From NCBI GenBank assembly GCA_035689115.1, contig DASSMA010000049.1:1-64000 (forward strand): 64,000 bases of DNA. The letters run 5' to 3'. The notes under the pieces are model-generated. The model ran no database searches. It worked only from the letters and a program-made list of their open reading frames with translations, and had not been told where the DNA came from. Made by a program: the position numbers and the translations under genes. This stretch comes from JAHFUS01 sp035689115. Its GTDB lineage: Bacteria > Actinomycetota > Acidimicrobiia > Acidimicrobiales > GCA-2861595. Below, in pieces: positions 1 to 8,785 of this stretch. How positions within the stretch are numbered: position 1 is the first letter of the stretch; each line of letters opens with the position of its first letter.

Positions 1-2
1 GC

Positions 3-101
3 TCACGGGCGATCGCCGGGCTGTGCGAGGACCTCAACGCCACCGCCACCACCTATCCGGGCACCGAACTGGTCCTGCGCTACTCCGTCAAAGGGTTCTG
101 A
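3..101 (+). CDS. C-terminal end of an unidentified upstream gene (partial)
   Basis: The third forward frame is open from the window edge to a TGA at 99-101. The 32 visible residues end in LRYSVKGF and have protein-like composition (LCEDLNATATTYPG). The tail looks like the ends of some transposase-like actinobacterial proteins, but I cannot name the family. It sits directly before a truncated HNH gene in a different frame, so it may mark the edge of an inserted element. Confidence 0.45.
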   Translation, partial: SRAIAGLCEDLNATATTYPGTELVLRYSVKGF

Positions 102-916
102 AGCCCTCGCTCATTCTTGGGCGTGTGTCAGGAGTCCTGGAGTCGGCCCGCCACGCCCTGCGGGATGCCGCGGCCGGCGGCGACGATTCCGCGGAATCGC
201 CTCCTTCTGTGGAAAACCACGCCGGCCGCCCCTCCAACGCCGACGCCCTGGTGCTGCTGGCCGACACCATGCTGGCCCACGGCCCGGCCGAGCGCGACGG
301 CCGGGACCGCTACCAGGTGGTGGTCGTGGCCGACGCCGAGGTGCTGGCCGGCACCTCCGACGAGGGGACGTGCCAGGTGGAGGGCGGGCCGGCGCTCGAT
401 CCGGAAGCGGCCCGCATGGCGGCCTGCGACGCCCGCATCCTGGCCCTGTTGCGGGGCGAGGGCGACGAGGTGCTGAGCGTGGGGCGGGCCACCCGCTCCA
501 TCCCCCGCCACATCCGCCGGGCCCTTCGCTTCCGCGACAAGGGCTGCACCTTCCCGGGGTGCTCCCAGACGCGATGGGTGGACGGGCATCACATCGTGCA
601 CTGGGCCAACGGCGGGGAGACCTCGCTTGCCAACCTGTGCCTGCTGTGCCGCTACCACCACCGGCTCATTCACCAGCACGGCTTCGGCCTGTACCGTGAC
701 CCCCGCAGCGGCCAGCTGGTGTTCACCACCCCCGCCGGCGACGTGCTGCCCGGCGCACCAATGCCGGAGGGACCGGTCGACCTGGATCCCGAGGCGATCG
801 ACCGCCGCCTCGGGGTGGTGATCGACTCGTCGACCGGGGCATGCCTGTGGGACGGGCGGCGCATGGACCTCGACATGGTCATCTGGGCTCTGCTCAGCCA
901 GGAGCAGCGGAACTGA
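102..916 (+). pseudogene. 5'-truncated HNH endonuclease (DUF222/13E12 repeat family)
   Basis: The frame encodes the C-terminal half of a DUF222-HNH protein. A linker helix (ESARHALRDAAAGG, near 133) and the typical ADALVLLADTMLAHGP segment are followed by the HNH motif: CTFPGC, then VDGHHIVHWANGGETS, then LCLLCRYHHRLIH, giving the paired Cys and HH residues of a zinc-supported beta-beta-alpha-metal fold. Family members carry about 150-250 further N-terminal residues (DUF222), which are missing. Upstream of about 130 the frame no longer looks like the family and an unrelated ORF ends at 101. A GTG at 23 opens the frame but lies inside that other gene. I infer truncation by insertion or rearrangement; the catalytic domain itself looks intact. 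Confidence 0.7.
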
Positions 917-946
917 CGGAGCGCCGCCTGAGTGGAGTGCCGGGTG

Positions 947-986
947 GTTGGAGGCGGATACCTCCGGATTCCGGAGCCAACCGCCT
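947..986. repeat. Degenerate palindromic repeat, copy 1 (family shared with 34781-34825)
   Basis: GTTGGAGGCGGAT, one variable base and CCTCCGGA occur here and, almost identically, in the perfect palindrome at 34781-34825. Here the right arm is degraded (TCCGGAGCCAACCGCCTC), so only an imperfect hairpin forms. It lies between convergent genes ending at 916 and 1015 and could act as a bidirectional terminator, although there is no T-tract. Confidence 0.6.
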
Positions 987-1014
987 CGGGCGCCTCGGCG
1001 CGAGGCCGTAGGGC

Positions 1015-1329
1015 TCAGGCGGGCCAGGCCGGCTTTGCGGCGCCGGCCGACGGTGCGTCCTCGTCGTCGGCCGGCGTCGACTTCGAGCCGCCGACAACCG
1101 GATCGGCCTCCAGCACCTCGCGTATGGCGCCGTGCGCCGGCCGGTCGCGATCGTCGCTGTCGCCATCGCCGCCGGGCGCCGGCCCGGTGGGCGGCTCGGC
1201 CGGCGACGGCCACTCACCGCTGCCCATGGCCACCTCGGGGCTGTTGTTCTCCTGGCCGATCACCCGATCGTCGTCCGGAAGGGGAACAGAGCGGACCTTG
1301 TCGTCGTGGGGATCGGGCTGGCTCGGCAT
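1015..1329 (-). CDS. Small acidic hypothetical protein
   Basis: A 104-residue frame starting at an ATG (MPSQPDPHDDK) in a run of genes on the same strand. It is rich in Asp, Pro and Gly, has no membrane segment, and contains a block reading VIGQENNSPEVAMGSGEWPS that looks constrained, followed by a low-complexity acidic tail (PADDEDAPSAGAAKPAWPA). I do not recognise the family. It follows the small membrane protein gene at 1377 by 47 nt and is probably the last gene of the copper/amidase operon. Other frames here are also open, as is usual at this GC content, so the call rests on start, strand and composition. Confidence 0.5.
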   Translation of the reverse strand: MPSQPDPHDDKVRSVPLPDDDRVIGQENNSPEVAMGSGEWPSPAEPPTGPAPGGDGDSDDRDRPAHGAIREVLEADPVVGGSKSTPADDEDAPSAGAAKPAWPA

Positions 1330-1376
1330 GTACGGGTTCGTTCCCGCGCCGGCGTCTCCCCATGCAGATGGGCGAG

Positions 1377-1766
1377 TCAGAAGCAGAACAGCGGCGTGTC
1401 GCCCCACACCACGGCCAGACCCCCGAGGCAGATCGCGACGGCGGCAATGGCGACGGCGAGGGCGAGACCGGAACGGCTCACACCGGACCGGTCGCGGCGG
1501 TGGGCGGCCAGGCACAGGTTGGCGAGCGAGAAGAGCGCGCCGAGGGCGCCGGCCGCCAGGGCGAGCAGGGCGATGGCCCACACCGGGCCGGCGCCGGCGC
1601 GCCCGACGTCGCCGCAGTTGTCCACGGGCGCCGTCCACACATGGCCGAGCAGGTAGCCGGCCAGGCCGCCGGCGATCGAGAAGGCACCGGTCCAGAGGAG
1701 CACGGTCGCGGTGCGCTCCACGCTGGTGGGTCGTCTGGCCGGCTCCGGCACTGTCGCGGTCTCCAT
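1377..1766 (-). CDS. Small integral membrane protein (three predicted helices)
   Basis: 129 residues from ATG at 1766 (METATVPEP). Three hydrophobic segments are visible: about 22-42 (VLLWTGAFSIAGGLAGYLL), 60-85 (VWAIALLALAAGALGALFSL) and 104-125 (LALAVAIAAVAICLGGLAVV), with a short extracytoplasmic loop containing one Cys and a C-terminus ending in DTPLFCF. No known domain was recognised. It lies 49 nt after the amidase on the same strand, so co-transcription is likely. Role unknown. Confidence 0.65.
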   Translation of the reverse strand: METATVPEPARRPTSVERTATVLLWTGAFSIAGGLAGYLLGHVWTAPVDNCGDVGRAGAGPVWAIALLALAAGALGALFSLANLCLAAHRRDRSGVSRSGLALAVAIAAVAICLGGLAVVWGDTPLFCF

Positions 1767-1815
1767 GGGTGCGAGTGTCCTCCGGGCGGCGCACCGTGCC
1801 CATCCGGAAAAGCCC

Positions 1816-2781
1816 TCATCCCTGGCTGGGTGGCCGCCCTTCGGTGCCGTGCTGCCGCCGGCGCCGCACCGCGCCGGCCGCCGCGGCCGCCGCTGTGGCC
1901 GTGGCCGCGCCGGCCACCACGGCCGCCGGGCCGGTGCCGCCCCGACCGCCGTCCGAGGATCGGGCCGCCGCACGGGAGGCGGTCGGTGCCGCCGACACCG
2001 GCGGAGCGGAGGACGGTGGATTCGTCGCCGGCGCTGCCGTCGTCGAGGGGGGCGGCGGGGGCGCAGTCGTCGTCGGCGCCGGCCGGTTGACGGCCCCGCC
2101 GGACGCCGCCGCCCGAAGCTCGCCCAGGCAGGCGTAGACGAGGTCGCCAGGGCACTGGGTGCGGCTCATGTCGCGGTGGCCGGCCACCGTGGCCGCCGTC
2201 ACGACGGTGCCGGCCGGGTGGCGGTTGGAGCCCCGCGAGGCGAAGGTGACGGTCGCTCCGGGCGACAGGTCGACGCCGTAGCGCCGGCCCAGCCCGCCCA
2301 GCAGGCGGCCCATGGCGGCGAACGCCGGGGCCGACGGATCGGCGGCCTGGTGGTTGCCGATGAAGCAGCACAACTGGTCGAAGCCCTGGTTGCCGCCCGT
2401 GGCGTCGCCCGCCACCGGGCCGGCCAGGCTGCCGGTGCGCCCCTCCCACACCCGCCCGAAGCGGTCGACGAGGAAGTTGTAGGCCAGGTCCGGCCACCCC
2501 TTGTCAGCCGTGTGGAACCGGACGAACGTGCGGAGGATGCCGGGCACGTCGGCCTCGGCGTAGTCGTTGCCGGGGTCGACGGAGTGGTGGACCAGAAGGA
2601 AGCGCACGTCCGGCTCCGGGTGCAGCGGTCCCGCCGGGGGCAGGTCGCCGCCCCACGCCGCGCGGGGGATGACGGCGACGCCGCCGAGGTCGACCGACGC
2701 CGCCGCCGCCGGCCGGATGCGACCGACGGCCAGGGCGCCGCCGGCCAGAGTCGAGGCCACGAGGAACCGGCGCCGGGTCAT
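1816..2781 (-). CDS. Secreted N-acetylmuramoyl-L-alanine amidase (Amidase_2/PGRP fold), Tat substrate
   Basis: 321 residues. It should cleave the amide between MurNAc and L-Ala of peptidoglycan outside the cell. The N-terminus MTRRRFLVASTLAGGALA is a twin-arginine signal. The catalytic domain covers about 35-235: FLLVHHSVD gives the first zinc His, AYNFLVDRFGRVWEGR is the central core strand, and AGHRDMSRTQCPGD carries the second His and the Cys that commonly completes the Zn site. A Pro/Thr/Ala-rich stretch follows, then a hydrophobic alanine helix and an RRRR tail, suggesting C-terminal anchoring. The ATG at 2781 is preferred over upstream starts because it places the RR motif at the terminus. 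It lies 75 nt after the copC/copD fusion on the same strand. Confidence 0.88.
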   Translation of the reverse strand: MTRRRFLVASTLAGGALAVGRIRPAAAASVDLGGVAVIPRAAWGGDLPPAGPLHPEPDVRFLLVHHSVDPGNDYAEADVPGILRTFVRFHTADKGWPDLAYNFLVDRFGRVWEGRTGSLAGPVAGDATGGNQGFDQLCCFIGNHQAADPSAPAFAAMGRLLGGLGRRYGVDLSPGATVTFASRGSNRHPAGTVVTAATVAGHRDMSRTQCPGDLVYACLGELRAAASGGAVNRPAPTTTAPPPPPSTTAAPATNPPSSAPPVSAAPTASRAAARSSDGGRGGTGPAAVVAGAATATAAAAAAGAVRRRRQHGTEGRPPSQG

Positions 2782-2856
2782 CGGCAGCGGCCCGACCGGG
2801 CGGTGCCCACCTCCCGCCTCTCCGACGCACATCGGGCCGAAGGCTAAGGCGCGGGC

Positions 2857-4161
2857 CTACCCCGTGGCGACGGCGGCCACCGGTGGCAGCGGCTCGGGCG
2901 CCACGGCCGGCGCCCGTGGGTCGAACCCGGGAAGCACGGCCGCCGCCACCAGGGCGAAGGCGGCGATGCCGACCTCCGCCAGCGCCACCCGGCGAAGGGG
3001 GGCGGCGGAACGGGCGGCCCGGGGGACGTTGCGGTAGCGGTTCACCGCACCGAGGGCGGCCAGCACGACGATGACGCCGCCCTTCACCAGCACCACGCGC
3101 CCGAAGCCGGTGGACACCAGTGCGCGCCCGGAGGGCACCTCGGCCACGGCCTCGACCACGCCGGTGAGGGCCACGGCCAGCACCGCCACCACGGCCACGC
3201 CCGAGTACCGGACGAGGCCGGCGGCCCGCCGCCCCGGGGCGACGCCCGGCAGGCAGGCCAGCACGGCGACCAGGCCGCCGATCCAGACGCCGACGGCGAG
3301 GAAGTGGGTCCAGAGGACGGCCACGTGGAGCCAGGCCCACGACTTGGCGGCCGCGGCGTGGCCGGCGCGGGCGTCGGCGAGCATCGACAGGGCGGCGTAG
3401 GCCCCCACGCCGGCCAGTGCAGCCCGGCGCCACTTCCCCCGCCACGCCAGTGCGGCACCAATCGCCAGCGCCGCCTCGAGCAACGGCGCCCCCCTCGCCG
3501 CCGCCGACGGCCCGGCCGAGGACGACAGCAGGCGACCGAGGCCGGCGCCGTCGACCGAGGCCTGCGACGCAGCGAGGCCCAGGGCGCCGGCGACAGCGGC
3601 GGCCCACGACAGGCCGAGGCCCCAACGGAGCACCGGCTCCGGCGCCGTGCGGAACACGAACAGGCCGACGAACGCCAGGCCGATCAGGCCAAGCACGCCC
3701 GCCTCGTAGACCGACCTGGCCCCGACCCCCGCCCACGTCGGCCCCGCCGCCCGCTCCGAGGCGGGGGAGGCGGCGACCGGTGAACGGACCCCGAAGCGGT
3801 AGGAGCCGGTCTCCAGATGGCCGTCGGTCGCCGACACCGCCCGCCAGGTGACGGTGTAGGCGCCGTCGGGCAGGGCGGTCACCGCCCGGACCAGCCCGTC
3901 CGGCCGCCCGGGCGCGGCGCCGAGGGGGCCGGTGGCGACCGCGGCGCCGCCGCTGTCGAGCACCTCGACGGAGGACAGGATCGGGTCGGGCCGCTCCTCG
4001 AACACGAGGACGACCCGGTCGGGGGCGGTGGGGAGCGAGGCGCCGGCCGCCGGCGACGACCACTCCACGTCGGCGTGCCCGCCGGCCGGGGCGGCAGCGG
4101 CGAGCACGCCGAGCCCGAGCCCGAGCCCGCAGAGGAGCCGGGCGGCCCGCCGGCCGGTCAC
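2857..4161 (-). CDS. CopC-CopD fusion, copper handling/uptake membrane protein
   Basis: 434 residues. A signal peptide (about 1-28) precedes a CopC beta-sandwich whose mature N-terminus begins with His (HADVEWSSPAAGA), the usual first Cu(II) ligand; a later ATDGH supplies the Asp/His pair. From about 150 there are eight or so membrane helices of the CopD type, with conserved His in DARAGHAAAAKSW and LWTHFLAVGVWIGGL. CopC binds periplasmic copper and CopD is thought to move it across the membrane; fusions are common in Gram-positives. It lies 64 nt after the multicopper oxidase gene, which supports supply of copper to those enzymes. Confidence 0.88.
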   Translation of the reverse strand: MTGRRAARLLCGLGLGLGVLAAAAPAGGHADVEWSSPAAGASLPTAPDRVVLVFEERPDPILSSVEVLDSGGAAVATGPLGAAPGRPDGLVRAVTALPDGAYTVTWRAVSATDGHLETGSYRFGVRSPVAASPASERAAGPTWAGVGARSVYEAGVLGLIGLAFVGLFVFRTAPEPVLRWGLGLSWAAAVAGALGLAASQASVDGAGLGRLLSSSAGPSAAARGAPLLEAALAIGAALAWRGKWRRAALAGVGAYAALSMLADARAGHAAAAKSWAWLHVAVLWTHFLAVGVWIGGLVAVLACLPGVAPGRRAAGLVRYSGVAVVAVLAVALTGVVEAVAEVPSGRALVSTGFGRVVLVKGGVIVVLAALGAVNRYRNVPRAARSAAPLRRVALAEVGIAAFALVAAAVLPGFDPRAPAVAPEPLPPVAAVATG

Positions 4162-4225
4162 CGATGCACCAGCCCTGCGGAATGGCGCACCGGTGAGTTG
4201 CCGATGGACCGGCCTCCCGGGCCGG

Positions 4226-5503
4226 TCAGGCCGCGACCTCGAGGATGGTGGTCATGCCCATCATCCCCATGTCGTTCTCGGAGTGGATGAACTTGTGGCA
4301 GTGCAGCGCCCACTTCCCGGGCACGGTCATGACGGCGACGATGTCCCATGTCTGGCCTGGCGCGATCGACAGCGTGTCGGCCAGGTAGGGCTGGGGCAGG
4401 TGGTGCCCGTCCTGGGCCACCACCTGGAAGGCGGTGCCGTGCAGGTGGATGGCGTGCTCGTCGTCGCCGGGGTCGTACAGGCGGATGTGCACCCGCTCGC
4501 CGACCTTGGCGTGCAGCGGCACGGTGTCAGGGAACGAGCGGCCGTTGAGCACGAAGCCGAGGTTGGTGTCGCCGAACATGAGCGAGTAGTCGTGGGCGGC
4601 GGGGATGTCGTCGCCGGCCCGCGGCTGTATCTGGAGCGGGCCGTAGAGGCCCTTGCCGATCTGGGCCCCGCCCATGTGGGCGTGGTACCAGTGCGTCCCG
4701 GTGGTCACCGCCGTCCACTCGTAGGTGTAGGTCTGGCCCGGCTGGATCGGTTCCTGGGTGACGCCGGGGACGCCGTCCTGGTCGTTGGGGAGGACCATCC
4801 CGTGCCAGTGGACGCCCGTCATCTGCCCTGGAGGAAGCTTGTTCTCCACGACGAACCGGAGCCGGTCGCCGGCGTTGGCGCGGATCACCGGCCCGGGGAT
4901 GACGCCGTTGAAGGCGAAGCCCTGGACCACCCGCCCCTTCGTGACCTCCCAGCTCACCGGCGCCATCACGAGGTGGAAGACCTTCACCCCGCCCACCAGG
5001 TCGTACTTGGCGAGGTAGGTGCCGTCCCCGAGCGGCGCACCCACGTACTGGGTGCCGGCGCCGCCCGGCGCCGGCCCCGGTGGGGCAGTGGTCGCCGGGG
5101 GCTGGGCCGAGGTTGGCGGTGTCTCCGGAGCGCCGGTCACCGTGACGTGGCCCTCCATGTAGGTGTGGAAGCGGCAGTGGTAGGTGAAGCTCCCGGCCGT
5201 CGTGAAGGTGTACGACCAGACCTGCCCGGGCGCCAGGTCGGGTGACGCCAGCGGTCCGCCGGTGACGCTGTGCACCGTGCGGTCGGCCTCGTCGTTGCGC
5301 CAGGTGACAGTGGTGCCGGCGGAGACCGTGAGGTCCTGGGGTTGATAGGAGACGCTCCGGATCGACACGGGTGCGGGCGACGGCTCCGCCTGGGACGCCG
5401 GGATGACGCCCAGGCCGGTGATGCCGGCGGCTGCAAGGGTGACGATGCTGGTCGCGATGCAGGTGACTACGGTGCGCATCCCGACCCCGGATTGACGCGT
5501 CAT
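4226..5503 (-). CDS. Secreted multicopper oxidase with N-terminal plastocyanin-like domain
   Basis: 425 residues, signal peptide about 9-40. Residues about 45-125 form a cupredoxin with type 1 ligands: His in TVHSVTGG and Cys/His/Met in YHCRFHTYMEGH. After a Pro/Thr/Gly linker comes a two-domain multicopper oxidase of about 270 residues with all four copper motifs: VHWHGM, THWYHAHMGG, HAIHLHG and LHCHKFIHSENDMGM. The last gives a type 1 Cys plus the ligands of the trinuclear centre. It should oxidise a metal, phenol or protein donor and reduce O2; the donor is unknown. The ATG at 5503 overlaps the TGA of the preceding gene (TGATG), so translation is coupled and the two products probably work together. 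Confidence 0.88.
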   Translation of the reverse strand: MTRQSGVGMRTVVTCIATSIVTLAAAGITGLGVIPASQAEPSPAPVSIRSVSYQPQDLTVSAGTTVTWRNDEADRTVHSVTGGPLASPDLAPGQVWSYTFTTAGSFTYHCRFHTYMEGHVTVTGAPETPPTSAQPPATTAPPGPAPGGAGTQYVGAPLGDGTYLAKYDLVGGVKVFHLVMAPVSWEVTKGRVVQGFAFNGVIPGPVIRANAGDRLRFVVENKLPPGQMTGVHWHGMVLPNDQDGVPGVTQEPIQPGQTYTYEWTAVTTGTHWYHAHMGGAQIGKGLYGPLQIQPRAGDDIPAAHDYSLMFGDTNLGFVLNGRSFPDTVPLHAKVGERVHIRLYDPGDDEHAIHLHGTAFQVVAQDGHHLPQPYLADTLSIAPGQTWDIVAVMTVPGKWALHCHKFIHSENDMGMMGMTTILEVAA

Positions 5504-8205
5504 CAGCAGGCGTTCTTGCCGGGGAGGGCGATCTGGCAGGGGACGAGAAGCTCCGTTCCCGGAGCCCCGGCCCCCTTCTGGGCCGCCGACCAGCCCGGGT
5601 AGGCGAGGGGCGTGGTCACGATGCCCATGCCGCCGAAGCCGGAGTACCCCACGATCTTGTCGTCGGTCGCCGTCCCGGGTCCCGCGTCGACCGTGAACTT
5701 GCCCGCCACGCTGGCCGCCTGGGGGCCCTGGCTGACGTCGATGACCTCCATCGTGTTGGCGAACTTCGACGAGACGTAGCCGTAGTAGCCCCCGCCCTTC
5801 TTGAACCCGAAGTTGATGCCGTGGCACCCGGCGTCGCAGGGCAGGAACTTCACGAGGGTGTCGGTCGCCGTGTCGATGACCGCCACGTTGTTGGTGAAGG
5901 TGTTGGCCACCAGGAGGGTGCGGCCGTCGGGGCTGACCGGGTTCTGGATCGGGAGGCCGCCCAGGCCCGGGGAGCCGGTGGCGCCCGACACCGGGTCGTA
6001 GCCGGGCTGGAGGTCGATGACCTTGCTGTGGACCTTGTGCCCGCCGTCGTTGCAGGCCGGGGCGCCGATGGAGATGCACGACTCGGTGCCGTCCAGGAAG
6101 TTGGCCGTGTAGAACTTCGTGTCGTCGGGCGTCATGCCCTGGGCGATGGGCCAGTGGCCCGTGGGCTCGTCGACGTGGGTCCCGGTCTCCATGTTGATCA
6201 CGGAGGCGGTGTCCATGTTCACGTTCGGCGTCACCATGATCTTGCCGTCGGAGCTCATCCACGGCGCGTGGGGGTGGGCCGGCTTGGTCCCGGGCGGCGA
6301 CAGGTTGATCGTCTTCAGGAGCTTGGTGGCGCCGGGCGAGAACACCATGATCTGGTTGCCGCCGTTGATCACCACGTCGACGTTGTCGCTCCCCACCTCG
6401 GTCATGACGTGGGAGGGATCGGGGCCGGTGGGCTGGGTGCGCACGAGCTTGCCGGAGGAGGCGTCCCACACGTCGAGGCGGTTGTTCCACCACTCCGTCT
6501 GGTAGATGACCTTTCCGGCGACGTCGGTCCACATGTTGTGCGGGTTGTTCATGTCGATCTCGGGCAGCGCGACCTTGCGGGCGATGCTCCAGTTCGAGGC
6601 GTCGATCCGGGTGGAGGTGCCGGGTTTCGACTTGCCGGCCGTGGTCTCGAACTCCGTGTCGACCCAGACCGACCCGACGCCGGGTGCTGACGGCTTCGTC
6701 AAGGCCGGCTGCTGGACAGGTTCGTGGAACATCTGGTGGAAGAAGTCGTTCAGGTTGGGAATGAGCTGCGGATTTCCGCCCGAGTCAGCAGTAAGGATCG
6801 GCGCAATCGGGTACTGAGGGTTCCAGGTTGTCGCCTGGGTGTCGCTGAAATGGTCCCAGTTGGTGGGCACGGTGATCTTGAAGAAGGTGTGGACCAGCTT
6901 GAAGATCAGGTCTGATTGCGAGGGGACCGACTCGAGGTTGCGGGTGTTGACGGTCAGCGACTTCCCGAAGTCGAGACCAGGGGTGAGCGGGTCGTCGACC
7001 ACGACGGCGCCGAGCATGTACGGGTGGATCTTGCACTGGAAGGCGTACAGGCCCGGCTTGGTGAGCTGGACGCCGAGGTCGCCGATGGTGGCGCCCTGCT
7101 GGTCGTACGGGAAGCCGGCCGCGCCCGACGGCCAGATCAGGCTGCTCACCATGTGGTTGGCCTGGGTGTACTCGGGGCCGATGTGGAAGTTGACGTTGAC
7201 GGGGAGCTCGCCGTCCTGGAGCTGGCTGGCCAGCTCGGTGAGGTTCTTCACCAGGTCCACGCCGACCGGGAAGGTGTTCAGGCCGGCGGCGGCGGCGACG
7301 GGGTCGAGCAGGACGGTCTTGATCTGGGCCTGGATCTGGTCGACCTGGGGCGCCAGCCCGCCGAGCCCCAGCCCCTGGAGCTGCGGCGACAGGGTGCTCA
7401 GGGCATCGGCCACCGTGCCGAGCGAGCTGAGGGTCGGGGGCACGGTCGGCACCTGGAGCAGTGGCACGTTGGGCAGGCCCTTCACCAGGTCGGCCAGCGC
7501 TTTCCCGGCGTCGAGGCTGGTGACGTCGCCGGGTGTCACCCCGAGCGTGCCCAGCCCGGCCCGGGGCAGCTCGGCCACCGCCAGCGACTTGGTGCCGAAG
7601 AGCGACGTACCCGAGTCGAACCAGCCGTCGTTGTTGTCGGTGAGGTTGAAGTGGGCGGCGATGGGCCCGACGCCGGCGACGAAGGCGCCCGTCGGAGCGG
7701 TGGTGGTCGACGAGCCGCCCGGCGCCGTGGTGGGCGGCGCCGTCGAGGGCGGGACGGTCCCCGTCGTCGGCGGGGAGGTCGTCGGCGGGGCGCTCGTCGG
7801 CGGCTCGGTGGACGGAGGGGCGCCGTCGCCGGTCACCGTGATCACGCCGGTCATGAAGGGGTGGAAACGGCAGTGGTAGCCGAACGATCCGGCCTTGTCG
7901 AAGGTCCACGAGAACGTGTCGCCCGGTTTGAGGTCCTGGGTGAAGGACCCGTCGTCGGCGGTGACGCTGTGCACCGTCCCGTCGGTCTCGTCGTTGCTCC
8001 AGACGACGGTGGAGCCCGTCGGTATGGAGACAGAAGCCGGGTTGAAGCTGAGATTCTTGATCGAAACAGAGACAGTTACAGCGCTCGCCGGAGAAAGAAA
8101 GGCAACACTGGTCAGCCCGGCTAGCAAGAGAACGAGCGAGGCGAGTGCTGCAACTCGCGTTCGCACGTCACGCGCGACACCAAGGCCGCGAAGCATCTTC
8201 GCCAT
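5503..8205 (-). CDS. Secreted double-cupredoxin / beta-propeller protein
   Basis: 900 residues. Signal peptide about 18-42. A first cupredoxin (about 43-125) has type 1 ligands in TVHSVTADD and YHCRFHPFM. A Thr/Pro/Ser linker (about 127-170) leads to an unrecognised helical region and a second cupredoxin-like domain (about 340-410) with His in QANHMVSS and YAFQCKIHPYM, again Cys-x2-His-x2-Met. The C-terminal half resembles a YVTN/NHL propeller, with blades such as ISPDGRTLLVANTFTNNVAVI-like strands and Cys pairs (LPCDAGCHG) that may be disulfides. An AGGAAAGG-type ribosome site precedes the ATG. Two potential mononuclear copper sites on a propeller, coupled to a multicopper oxidase gene, suggest an extracellular electron carrier or substrate-binding partner. 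I know no named family with this architecture. Confidence 0.8.
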   Translation of the reverse strand: MAKMLRGLGVARDVRTRVAALASLVLLLAGLTSVAFLSPASAVTVSVSIKNLSFNPASVSIPTGSTVVWSNDETDGTVHSVTADDGSFTQDLKPGDTFSWTFDKAGSFGYHCRFHPFMTGVITVTGDGAPPSTEPPTSAPPTTSPPTTGTVPPSTAPPTTAPGGSSTTTAPTGAFVAGVGPIAAHFNLTDNNDGWFDSGTSLFGTKSLAVAELPRAGLGTLGVTPGDVTSLDAGKALADLVKGLPNVPLLQVPTVPPTLSSLGTVADALSTLSPQLQGLGLGGLAPQVDQIQAQIKTVLLDPVAAAAGLNTFPVGVDLVKNLTELASQLQDGELPVNVNFHIGPEYTQANHMVSSLIWPSGAAGFPYDQQGATIGDLGVQLTKPGLYAFQCKIHPYMLGAVVVDDPLTPGLDFGKSLTVNTRNLESVPSQSDLIFKLVHTFFKITVPTNWDHFSDTQATTWNPQYPIAPILTADSGGNPQLIPNLNDFFHQMFHEPVQQPALTKPSAPGVGSVWVDTEFETTAGKSKPGTSTRIDASNWSIARKVALPEIDMNNPHNMWTDVAGKVIYQTEWWNNRLDVWDASSGKLVRTQPTGPDPSHVMTEVGSDNVDVVINGGNQIMVFSPGATKLLKTINLSPPGTKPAHPHAPWMSSDGKIMVTPNVNMDTASVINMETGTHVDEPTGHWPIAQGMTPDDTKFYTANFLDGTESCISIGAPACNDGGHKVHSKVIDLQPGYDPVSGATGSPGLGGLPIQNPVSPDGRTLLVANTFTNNVAVIDTATDTLVKFLPCDAGCHGINFGFKKGGGYYGYVSSKFANTMEVIDVSQGPQAASVAGKFTVDAGPGTATDDKIVGYSGFGGMGIVTTPLAYPGWSAAQKGAGAPGTELLVPCQIALPGKNAC

Positions 8206-8347
8206 CTGACTCGCCTTTCCTCATTCTGCACTTTTCCGGCAGTTGTGCCTGGACTAAATACCGTGCGGATATCCGAAGGATGGCGCGCGTTGAAACGCTC
8301 GATTACGGGGTCCTCGGCTCGTCGTCAGCGGTGGTGTGAGCGCCGGT

Positions 8348-8785
8348 TCAGCTTCTGACGCGGTCGGCGCCGATCCAGTAGCGGCGAACCAGCGACCCGG
8401 CGGTGCCGACGACCGTCCACTTGAGGCGTCCGCCGCACCGCTCGATCACCGTGGCCGAGCCGACCCGCCGGTGGTGGGCCGGGAAGACGGCGAAGCCGAT
8501 GTGGCCGCCCTGGAGCAGGAGGAAGTCGTCGAGCCGGTAGCGGACCGACACCCGGCCCACCACCTGGCCGCCGGCCTCGGCGACGAGCATGGTTGCAGGC
8601 ACGCGGTCGGCGCCGAGGCCGATCCTCCGTCGCTCCGCCTCGAGCGCGTCGAGGTACTCGTCCCAGGACTTCAGCGGGTCGTAGCCGAGGGCGGCGGTGA
8701 AGCCCTCGGCGAGGAGCTGGTGGTGACCGGCCAGGAAGGCGTCGCGGTCCTCGGCGCACAGCGGACGGAGACGGACGAGCGGCAC
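8348..8785 (-). pseudogene. GNAT acetyltransferase with the acetyl-CoA-binding segment deleted
   Basis: About 145 residues from GTG 8785 (an earlier GTG at 8842 is possible). The first two thirds look like a GNAT: VRLRPLCAEDRDAF, MLVAEAGGQVVGRVSVRY, then GGHIGFAVFPAHHRR. In the family HRR is normally followed by a Gly-rich pyrophosphate loop, a long helix and a strand (about 35-40 residues) before the AxxVIERCGG block. Here HHRR runs directly into VGSATVIERCGG, with the junction near 8459-8470. The reading frame is kept, and the C-terminal RRYWIG survives. It therefore lacks the cofactor pocket and is probably inactive. Confidence 0.65.

Noticed and set aside
23..130. GTG start at 23 for the HNH gene
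   Set aside because: The first 35 codons overlap another protein-like frame ending at 101 and do not resemble DUF222-HNH proteins.
948..2137. Long forward frames opposite the amidase and small membrane genes
   Set aside because: They begin inside a palindromic repeat and read Arg/Pro-rich sequence. The minus-strand genes have signal peptides and motifs.
4226..6532. 768-codon frame spanning the multicopper oxidase and part of the propeller gene
   Set aside because: Only its last part (from 5503) is the oxidase. The upstream half is an off-frame reading of the propeller gene, whose own frame has clear domains.
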